64,000 nt of DNA. Source: Enterococcus phoeniculicola ATCC BAA-412 (lineage in GTDB: Bacteria > Bacillota > Bacilli > Lactobacillales > Enterococcaceae). Below, in pieces: positions 38,759-47,579 of this stretch. Position 1 is the first letter of the stretch; every line of letters starts with the position of its first letter. The notes beneath the pieces were generated by a model. The model made no database searches, was not told the origin of the DNA, and was given only the letters and a program-made list of their open reading frames with translations. The stretch is from contig NZ_ASWE01000002.1 in the NCBI RefSeq assembly GCF_000407505.1, positions 1 through 64,000 of the forward strand. The letters run 5' to 3'. Both the position numbers and the translations under genes were made by a program.

Positions 38759-40030
38759 ATGAATTTTTGGAAAAAAGGTATGATTGCTGCATGGTTGTTA
38801 GGGAGCGTTAGCTTGATAGCTGCCTGTGGAAACGGAGACAAACAAGCGGACTCTGGGTCAAATGGAGACAAAACGCTAACGGTTACTACTTGGAATTATG
38901 ATACTACACCTGAGTTTGAAAAACTTTTTCGGGCGTTTGAAAAAGAAAACCCTGGAGTAAAAGTAAAATCAGTTGATATTGCTTCTGATGACTATGATAC
39001 AAAATTGACCACCATGTTATCAAGTGGAGATACAACAGATATTTTGACAATGAAAAACTTACTTTCCTATTCCAACTATGCTTTACGAGATCAATTAGTT
39101 GATTTAACGGATCATATTAATGGACTGGAGATCGATCCTGCCAAAGATAGCTATTCTATGTATGATGTGGATGGAAAAACTTATGCACAACCGTATCGTA
39201 CAGACTTTTGGGTACTCTATTATAATAAAAAAATGTTTGATGAAGCAGGGATTGCGTATCCAAATAATTTAACTTGGGATGAGTATGAAGAACTGGCTAA
39301 AAAACTTTCAAAACCAGATGAACAAGTATATGGAGCGTATCAACATACATGGCGGTCGACTGTTCAAGCAATTTCAGCTGCACAAAATGATAAAAGTCTG
39401 ATTGATCCAGAATATGGCTATTTGAAAGAAGATTATGATCGTGTATTGAGGATGCAAGAGGCGAAGTCCCAAATGGATTATGGGACAGCTAAATCTACCA
39501 GCGTGACGTATCAGTCTCAATTTGAAAATTCAAAAGCTGCGATGATGTACATGGGTTCGTGGTATATGGGTGCACTATTAACGAATCTCGATGATAACAC
39601 GACAGATGTTGAGTGGGGAATTGCTGAAATTCCTCAAAAAGAAAAAGGAAAAGAGATTCAAACATTTGGTTCGCCAACTGCATTTGCCATAAATAAAAAC
39701 TCTAAAAAACAAGAGCTTGCTCAAAAATTTCTTGATTTTTGTTCAGGCGAAGAAGGTGCAAAAGTGTTGGCAGAGGTTGGAGTAGTCCCTTCTTATAGAA
39801 CAGATGCCATAAATAAACAGTATTTTGGTCATAAAGGAATGCCTACGGATGAAATTTCTCAAAAAGCGTTTAATCCAGAAAAGATAGCGATTGAATTTCC
39901 CTTAGATGCTAATGGTCCTGCTATTGATAAAATTTTACAAGAAGAACATGAATTAATTCTTGTAGGGGACGAAACACCAAATCAAGCAATTTCTTCTATG
40001 GAAAAACGTGTTAAACAAGAAATAGAATAA
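38759..40030 (+). CDS. ABC transporter solute-binding lipoprotein
   Basis: A 423-residue family 1 carbohydrate-binding protein. The lipoprotein signal ends in SLIAACGN, with Cys as lipid anchor. The body has typical features: LTVTTWNYDTTPEFEKLF at the N-terminus, a hinge around WVLYYNKKMFDEAGI and a C-terminal NEAELAKKFLDF-like helix. The start at 38759 follows ATGGAGGAT by 7 nt. With the two permeases downstream it should capture uronide oligosaccharides at the cell surface. Confidence 0.93.
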   Translation: MNFWKKGMIAAWLLGSVSLIAACGNGDKQADSGSNGDKTLTVTTWNYDTTPEFEKLFRAFEKENPGVKVKSVDIASDDYDTKLTTMLSSGDTTDILTMKNLLSYSNYALRDQLVDLTDHINGLEIDPAKDSYSMYDVDGKTYAQPYRTDFWVLYYNKKMFDEAGIAYPNNLTWDEYEELAKKLSKPDEQVYGAYQHTWRSTVQAISAAQNDKSLIDPEYGYLKEDYDRVLRMQEAKSQMDYGTAKSTSVTYQSQFENSKAAMMYMGSWYMGALLTNLDDNTTDVEWGIAEIPQKEKGKEIQTFGSPTAFAINKNSKKQELAQKFLDFCSGEEGAKVLAEVGVVPSYRTDAINKQYFGHKGMPTDEISQKAFNPEKIAIEFPLDANGPAIDKILQEEHELILVGDETPNQAISSMEKRVKQEIE

Positions 40031-40065
40031 TCGTTTTATCTGATGGAATCGAAATAAACTAATGA

Positions 40066-40112
40066 GAGTGGAACGCAGTTTAGTTCTTTAAACCGTAAGA
40101 CGTTCTGCTTTT
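40066..40112 (+). terminator. Partial terminator between binding-protein and permease genes
   Basis: The stem AGTGGAACG/CGTTCTGCT with one or two mismatches is followed by TTTT. It may lower permease expression relative to the binding protein. Confidence 0.4.
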
Positions 40113-40206
40113 AGAGAAAAATCAGTGGACTTTGTTTTACCGTTTATTTAAACGTAAGAAGAAACTGGAGATTTAGTTGTATTTTAGAGGATAAAAGCTT
40201 ATATGA

Positions 40207-40250
40207 AAGGGGGAAGCTAAAGAGCGAATTCGCTTTTTTAGCACACTTAT
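40207..40250 (+). promoter_or_regulatory. Ribosome site separated from start by a hairpin
   Basis: AAGGGGGA (40207-40214) is 36 nt from the ATG at 40251. Between them GCTAAA-GAGCGAA/TTCGCTTTTTTAGC (40216-40242) can fold into a hairpin. With the hairpin formed, the ribosome site would be about 10 nt from the ATG. No other ribosome site exists for this gene. Confidence 0.5.
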
Positions 40251-41147
40251 ATGGATGTTCGAACACAATCTTCACGTAAGTTAAAAAGAAAAAATACAGT
40301 TATTGCGTGGTCATTTATTGCGCCCAATTTTATTGGATTTCTTATATTTACACTGATTCCTGTTATTTTTTCACTTGTATTAGCATTTATGAAATGGGAT
40401 TCATTTAGTGCACCTGAATTTGTTGGTATGAAAAATTTTACGAAAATGCTTGGGGATGAAACCTTTTGGATTTCACTAAAAAATACATTTTTATATACTA
40501 TTGGTGTTGTTCCGTTAACACTTCTTTGTTCCCTTGGATTAGCTATTTTGTTGAATCAGAAAATAAGAGGAGTGAAATTTTTTCGCACAGCCTTTTTCTT
40601 TCCTTATGTTACCTCACTAGTTGCGATTGCGGTGGTGTGGAGCATGTTGTTTCACCCGACAATGGGACCAATCAACCAATTTTTAAAAGTATTTATTGAA
40701 AATCCTCCTGGATGGTTGTCCAGCTCAGATTGGGCACTGACAGCGATTATCATTGTAAGTGTGTGGCGAGGGATGGGCTATTACATGATTCTCTACTTAG
40801 CAGGACTTCAAAGTATCTCAAAAGAATTGTATGAAGCAGCCTCTATGGATGGGGCAAATAAATGGAACCAATTTAGGAATATCACGGTTCCTTCTCTTCG
40901 ACCGACGACATTTTTTGTCACCATTATGTTAGTGATTAACTGCTTTAAAATTTTTGACTTAGTACAAGTAATGACCGATGGTGGACCTGGCCGAGCAACG
41001 AATGTACTGGTTTATCAAGTGTATAATGAAGCATTTGTTAAGTTCAATTTCGGCTATGCTTCTGCTATTGCGATGATTTTATTTGCGATTGTTTTGATCA
41101 TTACGGTGATTCAGTTTAAATGGAATCAAATTCAAGAAAGAGTGTAG
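40251..41147 (+). CDS. ABC transporter permease (MalF-type)
   Basis: A 298-residue membrane protein with six segments and the EAA-type loop ELYEAASMDGANKWNQFRNI that contacts the ATPase. It is the first permease of a sugar ABC importer of the CUT1 class. An in-frame TAG at 40239 rules out an earlier start. It pairs with the permease at 41161. Confidence 0.94.
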   Translation: MDVRTQSSRKLKRKNTVIAWSFIAPNFIGFLIFTLIPVIFSLVLAFMKWDSFSAPEFVGMKNFTKMLGDETFWISLKNTFLYTIGVVPLTLLCSLGLAILLNQKIRGVKFFRTAFFFPYVTSLVAIAVVWSMLFHPTMGPINQFLKVFIENPPGWLSSSDWALTAIIIVSVWRGMGYYMILYLAGLQSISKELYEAASMDGANKWNQFRNITVPSLRPTTFFVTIMLVINCFKIFDLVQVMTDGGPGRATNVLVYQVYNEAFVKFNFGYASAIAMILFAIVLIITVIQFKWNQIQERV

Positions 41148-41160
41148 GAGGAGAACATTC

Positions 41161-42018
41161 ATGGAATCGACAAATTTAAAAAGACCCAAAATAAAACCAG
41201 CCTTTACGATTGGCAGACTTTTCCTGTTTCTACTTCTCACTGTATTGGCATTTGCTACACTTGTGCCATTCATATGGATGCTTTCTGCATCATTTAAAGC
41301 AAATAATGATGTATTTTCAGTACCTATTCAATGGATTCCTAAAAACTGGCATCCAGAAAACTATTCGGTTATTTGGACGAGAATTCCATTACTAACTTTT
41401 TTTAAGAATACGGCTATCTTAAGTATTGTAATTACTTTGATCCAGTTATTTACCTCCAGTTTTGCTGCATATGGTTTTTCTAAAATGAATTTTAGAGGAA
41501 AAGATATTTTATTCCTTGCTTATATCGGAACAATTGCTGTGCCTTGGCAGTCGTACATGATTCCTCAATTCATTATGATGAGACAATTAGGGTTAACAGA
41601 TACACTGATGTCGTTGGTTTTACTTCAAGCATTTAATGCGTTTGGTGTTTTCTTATTAAAACAGTACTACAGTAGTATTCCAGATTCGCTCTGTGAAAGT
41701 GCGAGAATTGATGGCTTAACAGAATGGGGGATCTATCGAAGAATTATTTTGCCGCTGACAAAGCCTGCGTTAGCTAGTTTAACAATTATCACGTTTGTAA
41801 ACACATGGAATGATTACATGGGGCCATTTATCTATTTATCCTCAACAGAGAATAAGACAATTCAGCTGGGGCTGAAAATGTTTGTGGGTTTATATGATGC
41901 AGAATATGCATTAATTATGGCTGCGTCAGTTCTATCTATCCTACCTGTGGCGCTCGTATTTTTAGCTATGCAAAAATATTTTGTTGAAGGCATTGCTTCT
42001 TCTGGTGTAAAAGGATAA
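41161..42018 (+). CDS. ABC transporter permease (MalG-type)
   Basis: A 285-residue membrane protein with about six segments and the EAA-type loop LCESARIDGLTEWGIYRRII. AGGAGGAG is 7 nt upstream and the gap to the first permease is 13 bp. No ATP-binding protein gene is in this operon; CUT1 importers of Firmicutes often use a shared ATPase (MsmX/MsmK type) encoded elsewhere, and that is the likely case here. Confidence 0.94.
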   Translation: MESTNLKRPKIKPAFTIGRLFLFLLLTVLAFATLVPFIWMLSASFKANNDVFSVPIQWIPKNWHPENYSVIWTRIPLLTFFKNTAILSIVITLIQLFTSSFAAYGFSKMNFRGKDILFLAYIGTIAVPWQSYMIPQFIMMRQLGLTDTLMSLVLLQAFNAFGVFLLKQYYSSIPDSLCESARIDGLTEWGIYRRIILPLTKPALASLTIITFVNTWNDYMGPFIYLSSTENKTIQLGLKMFVGLYDAEYALIMAASVLSILPVALVFLAMQKYFVEGIASSGVKG

Positions 42019-42034
42019 AGAAGGGGGACCTTAT

Positions 42035-42703
42035 ATGTTAAAAAAACAGACCTTTGAGACAAATATTTACATGAAAATGTTTCGGTGGGTATACATTGTT
42101 TTAATTGGTAATCTCTGTTTTCTATGTGTCAATAGTCCATTTACTATAGTAGCCATCACTACAGCAATAGATGGCAGGAATCTGTTTTTGTTTAGTATAG
42201 CACTTCTGTTTTTTATCCCTTCGTCACTGACAGCGATTGCTTGGCTAAATAAATGGCAGGAGGAAAAAGAGTTTGACCCTGCAAAACAGTTTTTTCAATT
42301 ATATAAATTGTTATGGAAAAAAAGTTTCAGCTTGGGAGGAATCGGCTGGATAATTAGCTTAGTTGCTAGTGTAGATAGTCTATTTTTCTTAAAATTATCA
42401 ATTGGGAAATGGCTCCTTCCTTTTTTCTTTGTACTTATTTTCATTGCTACAAGTGTAAGTATAAACAATTTCTATTTATATCTAAGAAATCCTCAATTAA
42501 AAATCAGCATAATCTACAAAGCATCGCTCTATTTTTCGCTAAAAAAATGGTATGTGAGCCTCGTCAATACACTGCTATTTATTGCGATTCCTCTAGTGAT
42601 GGTGATAAAGCCGCAATTTGGTTTTTTAGTGACGCCAATTCTTTTTTTGGGAGTTATTTATTTGAATTGTCTTCAAATCACCAAAAGCTTGAAGGTTCTT
42701 TAA
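42035..42703 (+). CDS. YesL-like (DUF624) membrane protein
   Basis: A 222-residue polytopic membrane protein with about five hydrophobic segments. The N-terminal part (MKMFRWVYIVLIGNLCFLCV, then SPFTIVAITTAI) is like YesL/DUF624 proteins found next to sugar ABC importers and uronide genes in Bacillus. The role is unknown. It is the last gene of the operon. Confidence 0.8.
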   Translation: MLKKQTFETNIYMKMFRWVYIVLIGNLCFLCVNSPFTIVAITTAIDGRNLFLFSIALLFFIPSSLTAIAWLNKWQEEKEFDPAKQFFQLYKLLWKKSFSLGGIGWIISLVASVDSLFFLKLSIGKWLLPFFFVLIFIATSVSINNFYLYLRNPQLKISIIYKASLYFSLKKWYVSLVNTLLFIAIPLVMVIKPQFGFLVTPILFLGVIYLNCLQITKSLKVL

Positions 42704-42811
42704 GTTCTGAAAATAGAATAAAACCGAATCTTTCTGAAAAAAAATAGAAAGTTCGAGATAACGGAGTTACTTATCACAAGGGAGCCTTTTTCTAGGGACT
42801 TGAATACACTG

Positions 42812-42857
42812 AAAGAAATCAAAGTTTCAGAAATGAAAATTGATTTCTTTTTTTTAA
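42812..42857 (+). terminator. Terminator after transporter operon
   Basis: GAAATCA...TGATTTC stem followed by T8. Confidence 0.75.
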
Positions 42858-42924
42858 TCTGAAGGGTTGCTTTTTTCTTATATTCATTCTATTATTTTCT
42901 TATATGGAAAAAGGAGTGCTTATT

Positions 42925-43683
42925 ATGGAAAAAAAGAAGCCCTATGGGACCGTTCTAATTAAGGCGGCGGATATTTTAGACTTTTTGTCGAATCATCCAG
43001 ATAGCATACTACAAGAAATTACTGAAGGAACAAAGATGACACCTTCAACGACTTTAAAAATTTTAGATACACTCGTCCTCATTGGCTACGTGAATAGAAA
43101 ACAAGATAAGAGCTATCGATTGGGAAGTAAGCTCATTCGGTATGCAAATCAAAATTTGGAACAGCTTGATTTGGTAGAAATAACACAGCCTTACCTTGAA
43201 AAATTACAAGAGCAAATAGATGAGACCATTCATTTAGGTATTTTAGCGAATCAGGAAATTTTATATGTCAATAAGCTAGAGCCGAAAAACCAAACGATTC
43301 GAATGTCTTCTAAGATAGGAATTACCCGTCCGTTGTATAATTCTGCGATGGGAAAAGCTGTACTTGCCGAATTATCACGTGAAGAAATCGATGCGTATCT
43401 CCAAGAACATGAATTGATTGCTTATACGGAAGAAACAATCACTAATCCGTTGAAGTTAAAAAAAGAATTAGCGATTGTTCAACAAGAAAAAGTTGCATTT
43501 GATGATGAAGAAGTGGAAAAAGATATTTTTTGTATCGGAACAGCTATTGTTTCTGAAAACAAAGTCGTGGGTGCATTTAGCATCAGCATGCCAAAATATA
43601 GGATGAACAACGACTTAAAAGAGAGAATTATTCATGAGATTTTGTCAGTAAAAAACAGCGTTGAAAATAAATTAAATCATTAA
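42925..43683 (+). CDS. IclR-family transcriptional regulator (KdgR-like)
   Basis: A 252-residue regulator with an N-terminal winged HTH (AADILDFLSNHPDSILQEIT, then TPSTTLKILDTLVLIGYV) and a C-terminal IclR effector domain (for example KIGITRPLYNSAMGKAVLAE). The start at 42925 is chosen because AAAGGAG lies 8 nt upstream; the ATG 21 bp earlier has none. Position between the import operon and the KDG pathway genes suggests that it senses KDG or a related keto-acid, like KdgR regulators of this family. Operator candidates carrying GTAAAATT occur upstream of 31564, 35399 and 43855. Confidence 0.9.
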   Translation: MEKKKPYGTVLIKAADILDFLSNHPDSILQEITEGTKMTPSTTLKILDTLVLIGYVNRKQDKSYRLGSKLIRYANQNLEQLDLVEITQPYLEKLQEQIDETIHLGILANQEILYVNKLEPKNQTIRMSSKIGITRPLYNSAMGKAVLAELSREEIDAYLQEHELIAYTEETITNPLKLKKELAIVQQEKVAFDDEEVEKDIFCIGTAIVSENKVVGAFSISMPKYRMNNDLKERIIHEILSVKNSVENKLNH

Positions 43684-43688
43684 GCATG

Positions 43689-43731
43689 AAAGAGCGACTA
43701 ATCCTAAGTGGGATGAAGGGGCTCTTTTTTT
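43689..43731 (+). terminator. Terminator after iclR-type gene
   Basis: AAAGAGC...GCTCTTT stem ending in T7. Confidence 0.7.
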
Positions 43732-43769
43732 ACGCCAAAAAAGAATAAAAAAGAAATTGATTAAAACGG

Positions 43770-43833
43770 TTGCATTTTTATTTTCTTCTCGTATAATAAA
43801 AGTATAATTTCTTTATAGTAAAATTGAATTTCC
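43770..43833 (+). promoter_or_regulatory. Promoter and operator of KDG pathway operon
   Basis: TTGCAT (43770-43775) and TATAAT (43792-43797) with a 16-bp spacer. The -35 overlaps TAAAACGGTTGCATTTTT, which is similar to AAAAACGGTTTCATTTTT near 61099. GTAAAATTGAATTTCC (43818-43833) lies downstream of the -10 and shares GTAAAATT with other promoters of the locus. Confidence 0.65.
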
Positions 43834-43854
43834 AAATAAGAAAAGAGGGGTTCG

Positions 43855-44499
43855 GTGAAAAAAATAGAAACATTAGCAGGTCTTCAGAAGGCTGGAGTCA
43901 TTGCAGTTGTGCGAGGAGCAACAAAAGAAGAAGCCTTACAGGCGAGTCATGCGATTATCAAAGGAGGGATTGTGGGGATTGAACTGACGTTTACAGTTCC
44001 TCAAGCAGATGAAGTGATACGCGAATTATCGGATGCTTATAAGGGACATCCAGAGGTTTTAATTGGTGCAGGAACGGTTCTTGATGCAACGACTGCAAGG
44101 CTTGCGATTATGTCGGGTGCACAATATATTGTGAGTCCCAGCTTTGATCGTGAAACGGCAGAAATATGTAACCTTTATCAAATTCCATATTTACCAGGAT
44201 GCATGACCATTACAGAGATGCAAACAGCGTTGAAGAGCGGCGTGGATATTATCAAACTATTTCCAGGAAGTGCCTACGGTCCAAGTATTGTCTCTGCATT
44301 TAAAGCACCGTTCCCGCAATTGAACATTATGCCTACTGGGGGGGTCAGCCTAGACAATATGTCTGAATGGTTTAAAGCGGGAGTGGTAGCCGTGGGTGTT
44401 GGCGGAAATTTATTAGCGCCTGCAGCACAAGGAGACTTTAAAAAAGTGACAGAAGTGGCGAAACAGTACAGTGATAAACTTAATGAAATAAAGAGGTAG
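43855..44499 (+). CDS. kdgA: 2-keto-3-deoxy-6-phosphogluconate aldolase
   Basis: A 214-residue class I aldolase that splits KDPG into pyruvate and glyceraldehyde-3-phosphate. Motifs are GIVGIELTFTVPQADE (catalytic Glu), GAGTVLD, PGCMTITEM and the Schiff-base lysine in DIIKLFPG. A GTG start follows AAGAGGGG. First gene of the kdgA-kdgK-kduI-kduD operon; the next start is 5 bp away. Confidence 0.94.
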   Translation: MKKIETLAGLQKAGVIAVVRGATKEEALQASHAIIKGGIVGIELTFTVPQADEVIRELSDAYKGHPEVLIGAGTVLDATTARLAIMSGAQYIVSPSFDRETAEICNLYQIPYLPGCMTITEMQTALKSGVDIIKLFPGSAYGPSIVSAFKAPFPQLNIMPTGGVSLDNMSEWFKAGVVAVGVGGNLLAPAAQGDFKKVTEVAKQYSDKLNEIKR

Positions 44500-44503
44500 C
44501 CAG

Positions 44504-45502
44504 ATGGGAAAAGTAATTACACTTGGTGAAATTATGTTGCGTTTTTCTACTAATCAGGGAACGCGTCTACCGCAAAGTGATAAATTAAATGTACATTATG
44601 GTGGTGGCGAGGCCAATGTTGCTATTTCCTTAGCAAATTATGGTCACACTGTCTCATTTGCTAGTAAAGTTCCAAATAACTCTTTAGGAGAAGCGGTAAA
44701 AAAACACTTGAAAAGGTATGGAGTTGGAACGGAGACACTGCTATTTGGCGGAAACCGGTTAGGGACTTATTACGTAGAATCTGGTATTGGTCAACGAGCT
44801 GCCTCAGTTGTCTATGACCGAGCCCATTCAAGTTTTTCTGAGATGACTTTTAATGAATGGTCAGAAGAAATACTATTTAGTGAGGCAGATATTTTCCATA
44901 TCTCCGGAATTACGCCTGCGCTTAGTCACCAATGGAGGACACTTACTCTTGAGTTGATGAAGGCAGCAAAAAGAAAATGCTGCAAGATTAGTTTTGATAT
45001 TAACTATCGCGGGAAATTATGGACACAAAAAGAAGCAGGAAGTGTTTTGAAAATGCTGCTTCCTTATGTAGACTATTGTTCGGCTGGTTACATGGACGCA
45101 ATTCACCTTTTAGAGATTGCTCCACGGCCAGAAGAGGAGTTATCTTACTATTACAAAAAAATGCAAGCGCACTACCCAAATATACAGGTCTTTTATTCTA
45201 CTAAACGTACAGTTACCTCTGCTTCAGATAATGAACTTACAGGAACTTTATGGATGAATGAGACATATTATGAATCAAAACCTCAACTCATTTGTCCTGT
45301 AGTCGATCGAGTAGGAGGGGGAGATGCGTTTTGTGGAGGAGTTTTACATGGTCTTTTAACAAAAGAAAACCCACAAGATATTATTGAATTTGCGACAGCA
45401 GCTTCTGCTTTGAAGCATACGGTAGAAGGGGATTGCAATCAATTTAGTGAAGAAGAAGTCAACAGCTTTTTAGCTGCTGGCTCAGGAAAAATTATACGAT
45501 AA
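44504..45502 (+). CDS. kdgK: 2-keto-3-deoxygluconate kinase (PfkB family)
   Basis: A 332-residue sugar kinase that phosphorylates KDG to KDPG. Features are YGGGEANVAISLANYG near the N-terminus and the anion-hole/catalytic motif DRVGGGDAFCGG near the C-terminus. The G-G-G-D form replaces the more common G-A-G-D. Directly after kdgA. Confidence 0.93.
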   Translation: MGKVITLGEIMLRFSTNQGTRLPQSDKLNVHYGGGEANVAISLANYGHTVSFASKVPNNSLGEAVKKHLKRYGVGTETLLFGGNRLGTYYVESGIGQRAASVVYDRAHSSFSEMTFNEWSEEILFSEADIFHISGITPALSHQWRTLTLELMKAAKRKCCKISFDINYRGKLWTQKEAGSVLKMLLPYVDYCSAGYMDAIHLLEIAPRPEEELSYYYKKMQAHYPNIQVFYSTKRTVTSASDNELTGTLWMNETYYESKPQLICPVVDRVGGGDAFCGGVLHGLLTKENPQDIIEFATAASALKHTVEGDCNQFSEEEVNSFLAAGSGKIIR

Positions 45503-45517
45503 GGAGTCGTTTACAAA

Positions 45518-46360
45518 ATGCAAACTATGGAAAATCGTTACACACACAGCCCAGAGGATATTCGTCATTATTCAACAGAACAATTAAGACAAGAATTTTT
45601 AGTGGAAAAAGTCTTTACTCCAGGTGAAATTTGCCTCACTTATACACACAACGATCGAATGATTTTTGGCGGGGTAACACCAACAACGAAAGAATTAGAA
45701 ATTACGCTAGATAAAGAGCTAGGAGTAACATATTTCTTAGAACGTCGTGAGCTAGGAGTCATAAATATCGGCGGGCCTGGGTTCATCGAAATTGACGGAC
45801 AAAAAGAAGAAATGAAAAAACAAGATGGGTATTACATTGGAAAAGAAACGAAACAGGTTGTCTTTTCTTCAGCTGATTCCAACAATCCAGCAAAATTCTA
45901 TATTAGCTGTGTCCCGGCTCATCACAAATATCCAAATGTCAAAATTAGTATTGACCAAGTGAAGCCAATGGAAGCAGGAGAAGGTCTATCCTTAAATGAA
46001 CGAAAAATTTATCAGTATATTCACCCCAATGTATGTGACAGCTGTCAGTTACAAATGGGTTACACTATTTTAGAACCAGGAAGTGCGTGGAATACGATGC
46101 CTTGTCATACACACGAACGTCGCATGGAGGCGTATGTGTACTTTGATTTTGCTAAAGAAGATACAAAGGTATTCCATATGATGGGTAAACCAGATGAAAC
46201 AAAACACTTAGTAGTGGATCAAGATCAAGCAGTCATTTCGCCAAGCTGGTCTATTCATTCAGGTGTAGGTACTGGAAACTATTCATTTATCTGGTCAATG
46301 TGTGGAGAAAATATTACGTATACAGACATGGATATGGTTGATATGGGCGATTTAAAATAG
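45518..46360 (+). CDS. kduI: 5-keto-4-deoxyuronate isomerase (KduI)
   Basis: A 280-residue cupin isomerase turning 4-deoxy-L-threo-5-hexosulose uronate into 3-deoxy-D-glycero-2,5-hexodiulosonate. It begins like known KduI proteins (MENRYTHSPEDIRHYST). The metal-site histidines and glutamate are visible in MPCHTHERRMEAYVYFDF, with a later histidine in SWSIHSGVGTGNYSFIWSM. An ATG five residues earlier (45518) is also possible and used here. It follows AAGGAG. Confidence 0.95.
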   Translation: MQTMENRYTHSPEDIRHYSTEQLRQEFLVEKVFTPGEICLTYTHNDRMIFGGVTPTTKELEITLDKELGVTYFLERRELGVINIGGPGFIEIDGQKEEMKKQDGYYIGKETKQVVFSSADSNNPAKFYISCVPAHHKYPNVKISIDQVKPMEAGEGLSLNERKIYQYIHPNVCDSCQLQMGYTILEPGSAWNTMPCHTHERRMEAYVYFDFAKEDTKVFHMMGKPDETKHLVVDQDQAVISPSWSIHSGVGTGNYSFIWSMCGENITYTDMDMVDMGDLK

Positions 46361-46373
46361 GAGGAATGAAAGA

Positions 46374-47177
46374 ATGAGTTTTTCAATGGATATGTTTGAA
46401 TTAAAGGGAAAAGTTGCTTTAGTTACAGGTGCCGTCTATGGAATTGGTTTTGAAATTGCCAAAGGATTAGCTGCTGCCGGCGCAACAATTGTGTTTAATG
46501 ACCGTCATGAAGAAGGCGTAAAAAAAGGAATCGAGAATTATAAAGAAATCGGTATTAAAGCATATGGATTTGTGTTTGATATTACAGATGAAGCGGCTGT
46601 TGAGGCAGGAGTCAAAAAAATTGAAGATGAAGTGGGAGTCATTGATATTTTAGTGAACAACGCTGGAATTATCAAACGTATACCTATGTTGGAAATGACC
46701 GCTGAAGACTTTCGACAAGTAGTAGATATTGACTTAAACGGCCAATTTATTATGTCAAAAGCCGTCTTGCCCTCTATGATTAAGAAAGGACATGGGAAAA
46801 TTATTAATATCTGTTCTATGATGAGTGAGTTGGGACGTGAAACGGTCGCAGGATATGCTGCAGCGAAAGGCGGCTTAAAAATGTTAACAAAAAATATTTG
46901 TTCTGAATTTGGTGAGGCAAATATTCAATGTAATGGTATTGGACCTGGTTATATCGCGACACCTCAAACAGCGCCATTACGTGAACTGCAAGAAGATGGA
47001 TCAAAACATCCATTTGATCAGTTCATTATTTCCAAAACACCTGCTGCACGATGGGGAGAACCAGAAGATTTAGCAGGTTCAGCTGTCTTTTTAGCATCAG
47101 ATGCATCAAACTTTGTCAACGGACATATCTTATACGTTGACGGTGGAATCTTGGCATACATTGGAAAACAGCCTTAA
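46374..47177 (+). CDS. kduD: 2-deoxy-D-gluconate 3-dehydrogenase/KduD (SDR family)
   Basis: A 267-residue short-chain dehydrogenase reducing 2,5-diketo-3-deoxygluconate to KDG. It has the NAD-binding motif TGAVYGIG, NNAG, the catalytic Ser in NICSMMSELG and YAAAKGG (Tyr/Lys). The start is ATG after GGAGGAATG. It completes the route from unsaturated uronate to central metabolism. Confidence 0.94.
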   Translation: MSFSMDMFELKGKVALVTGAVYGIGFEIAKGLAAAGATIVFNDRHEEGVKKGIENYKEIGIKAYGFVFDITDEAAVEAGVKKIEDEVGVIDILVNNAGIIKRIPMLEMTAEDFRQVVDIDLNGQFIMSKAVLPSMIKKGHGKIINICSMMSELGRETVAGYAAAKGGLKMLTKNICSEFGEANIQCNGIGPGYIATPQTAPLRELQEDGSKHPFDQFIISKTPAARWGEPEDLAGSAVFLASDASNFVNGHILYVDGGILAYIGKQP

Positions 47178-47216
47178 CCCAAATAACTAGATTTCTGCAG
47201 CTCTTTTTGCACAATC

Positions 47217-47514
47217 AAAGAGGTCAGGACAGAAGTGCTCAGCTTCGAGAAATAAGAAGGAATTCACGAAGATTGCTCCTCAAATCTTTGGGACTAAGTA
47301 CATTTCTACATCTATTCCTTTTAGAAAAAGTGTATCGAATGCACCAAGAAGGTACATCTCTACATCTATTTCTTTTAGAAATAGTGTATCGATGCAATTT
47401 CAGCTTGTTTTCGAAGCTTTCAACTCTAGCTTGTTTCATGCGTAGAGGATGAATTCCTTCTATTAAGATTTTACAAAGATGGGGTATAACTTAATTAGTT
47501 ATGTCCCGCCTTTT
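47217..47514 (+). repeat. Dispersed intergenic repeat, copy B
   Basis: Shares ordered blocks with 24275-24632: GGACAGAAGT-CTCAGC-TCGAGAA, AATTCACG, CTCCTCAAATCT-TGGGACT, TTTCTTT-AGAAATAGTGT, TTTTCGAAG, CATGCGTAGA and the right end AACTTAATTAGTTATGTCCC. Within this copy a ~57-bp unit (TACATTTCTACATCTATTCC..., then TACATCTCTACATCTATTTC...) is repeated in tandem. No protein is supported. Confidence 0.65.
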
Positions 47515-47525
47515 TTTATACAGAA

Positions 47526-47553
47526 TTTTATTGTTGCATTTGCAACAATAAAA
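47526..47553. promoter_or_regulatory. Perfect 28-bp palindrome, likely MarR operator
   Basis: Arms TTTTATTGTTGCA and TGCAACAATAAAA separated by TT, 27 bp before the marR-type start codon. MarR-family proteins bind such palindromes in their own promoters. Confidence 0.75.
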
Positions 47554-47579
47554 AGGTAGGATAAAAAAGGAGGTGGCGT

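Noticed and set aside
47207-47452. Frame with tandem LHLFLLE-type repeats
   Set aside because: It is created by the tandem unit inside dispersed repeat copy B and has no ribosome site.
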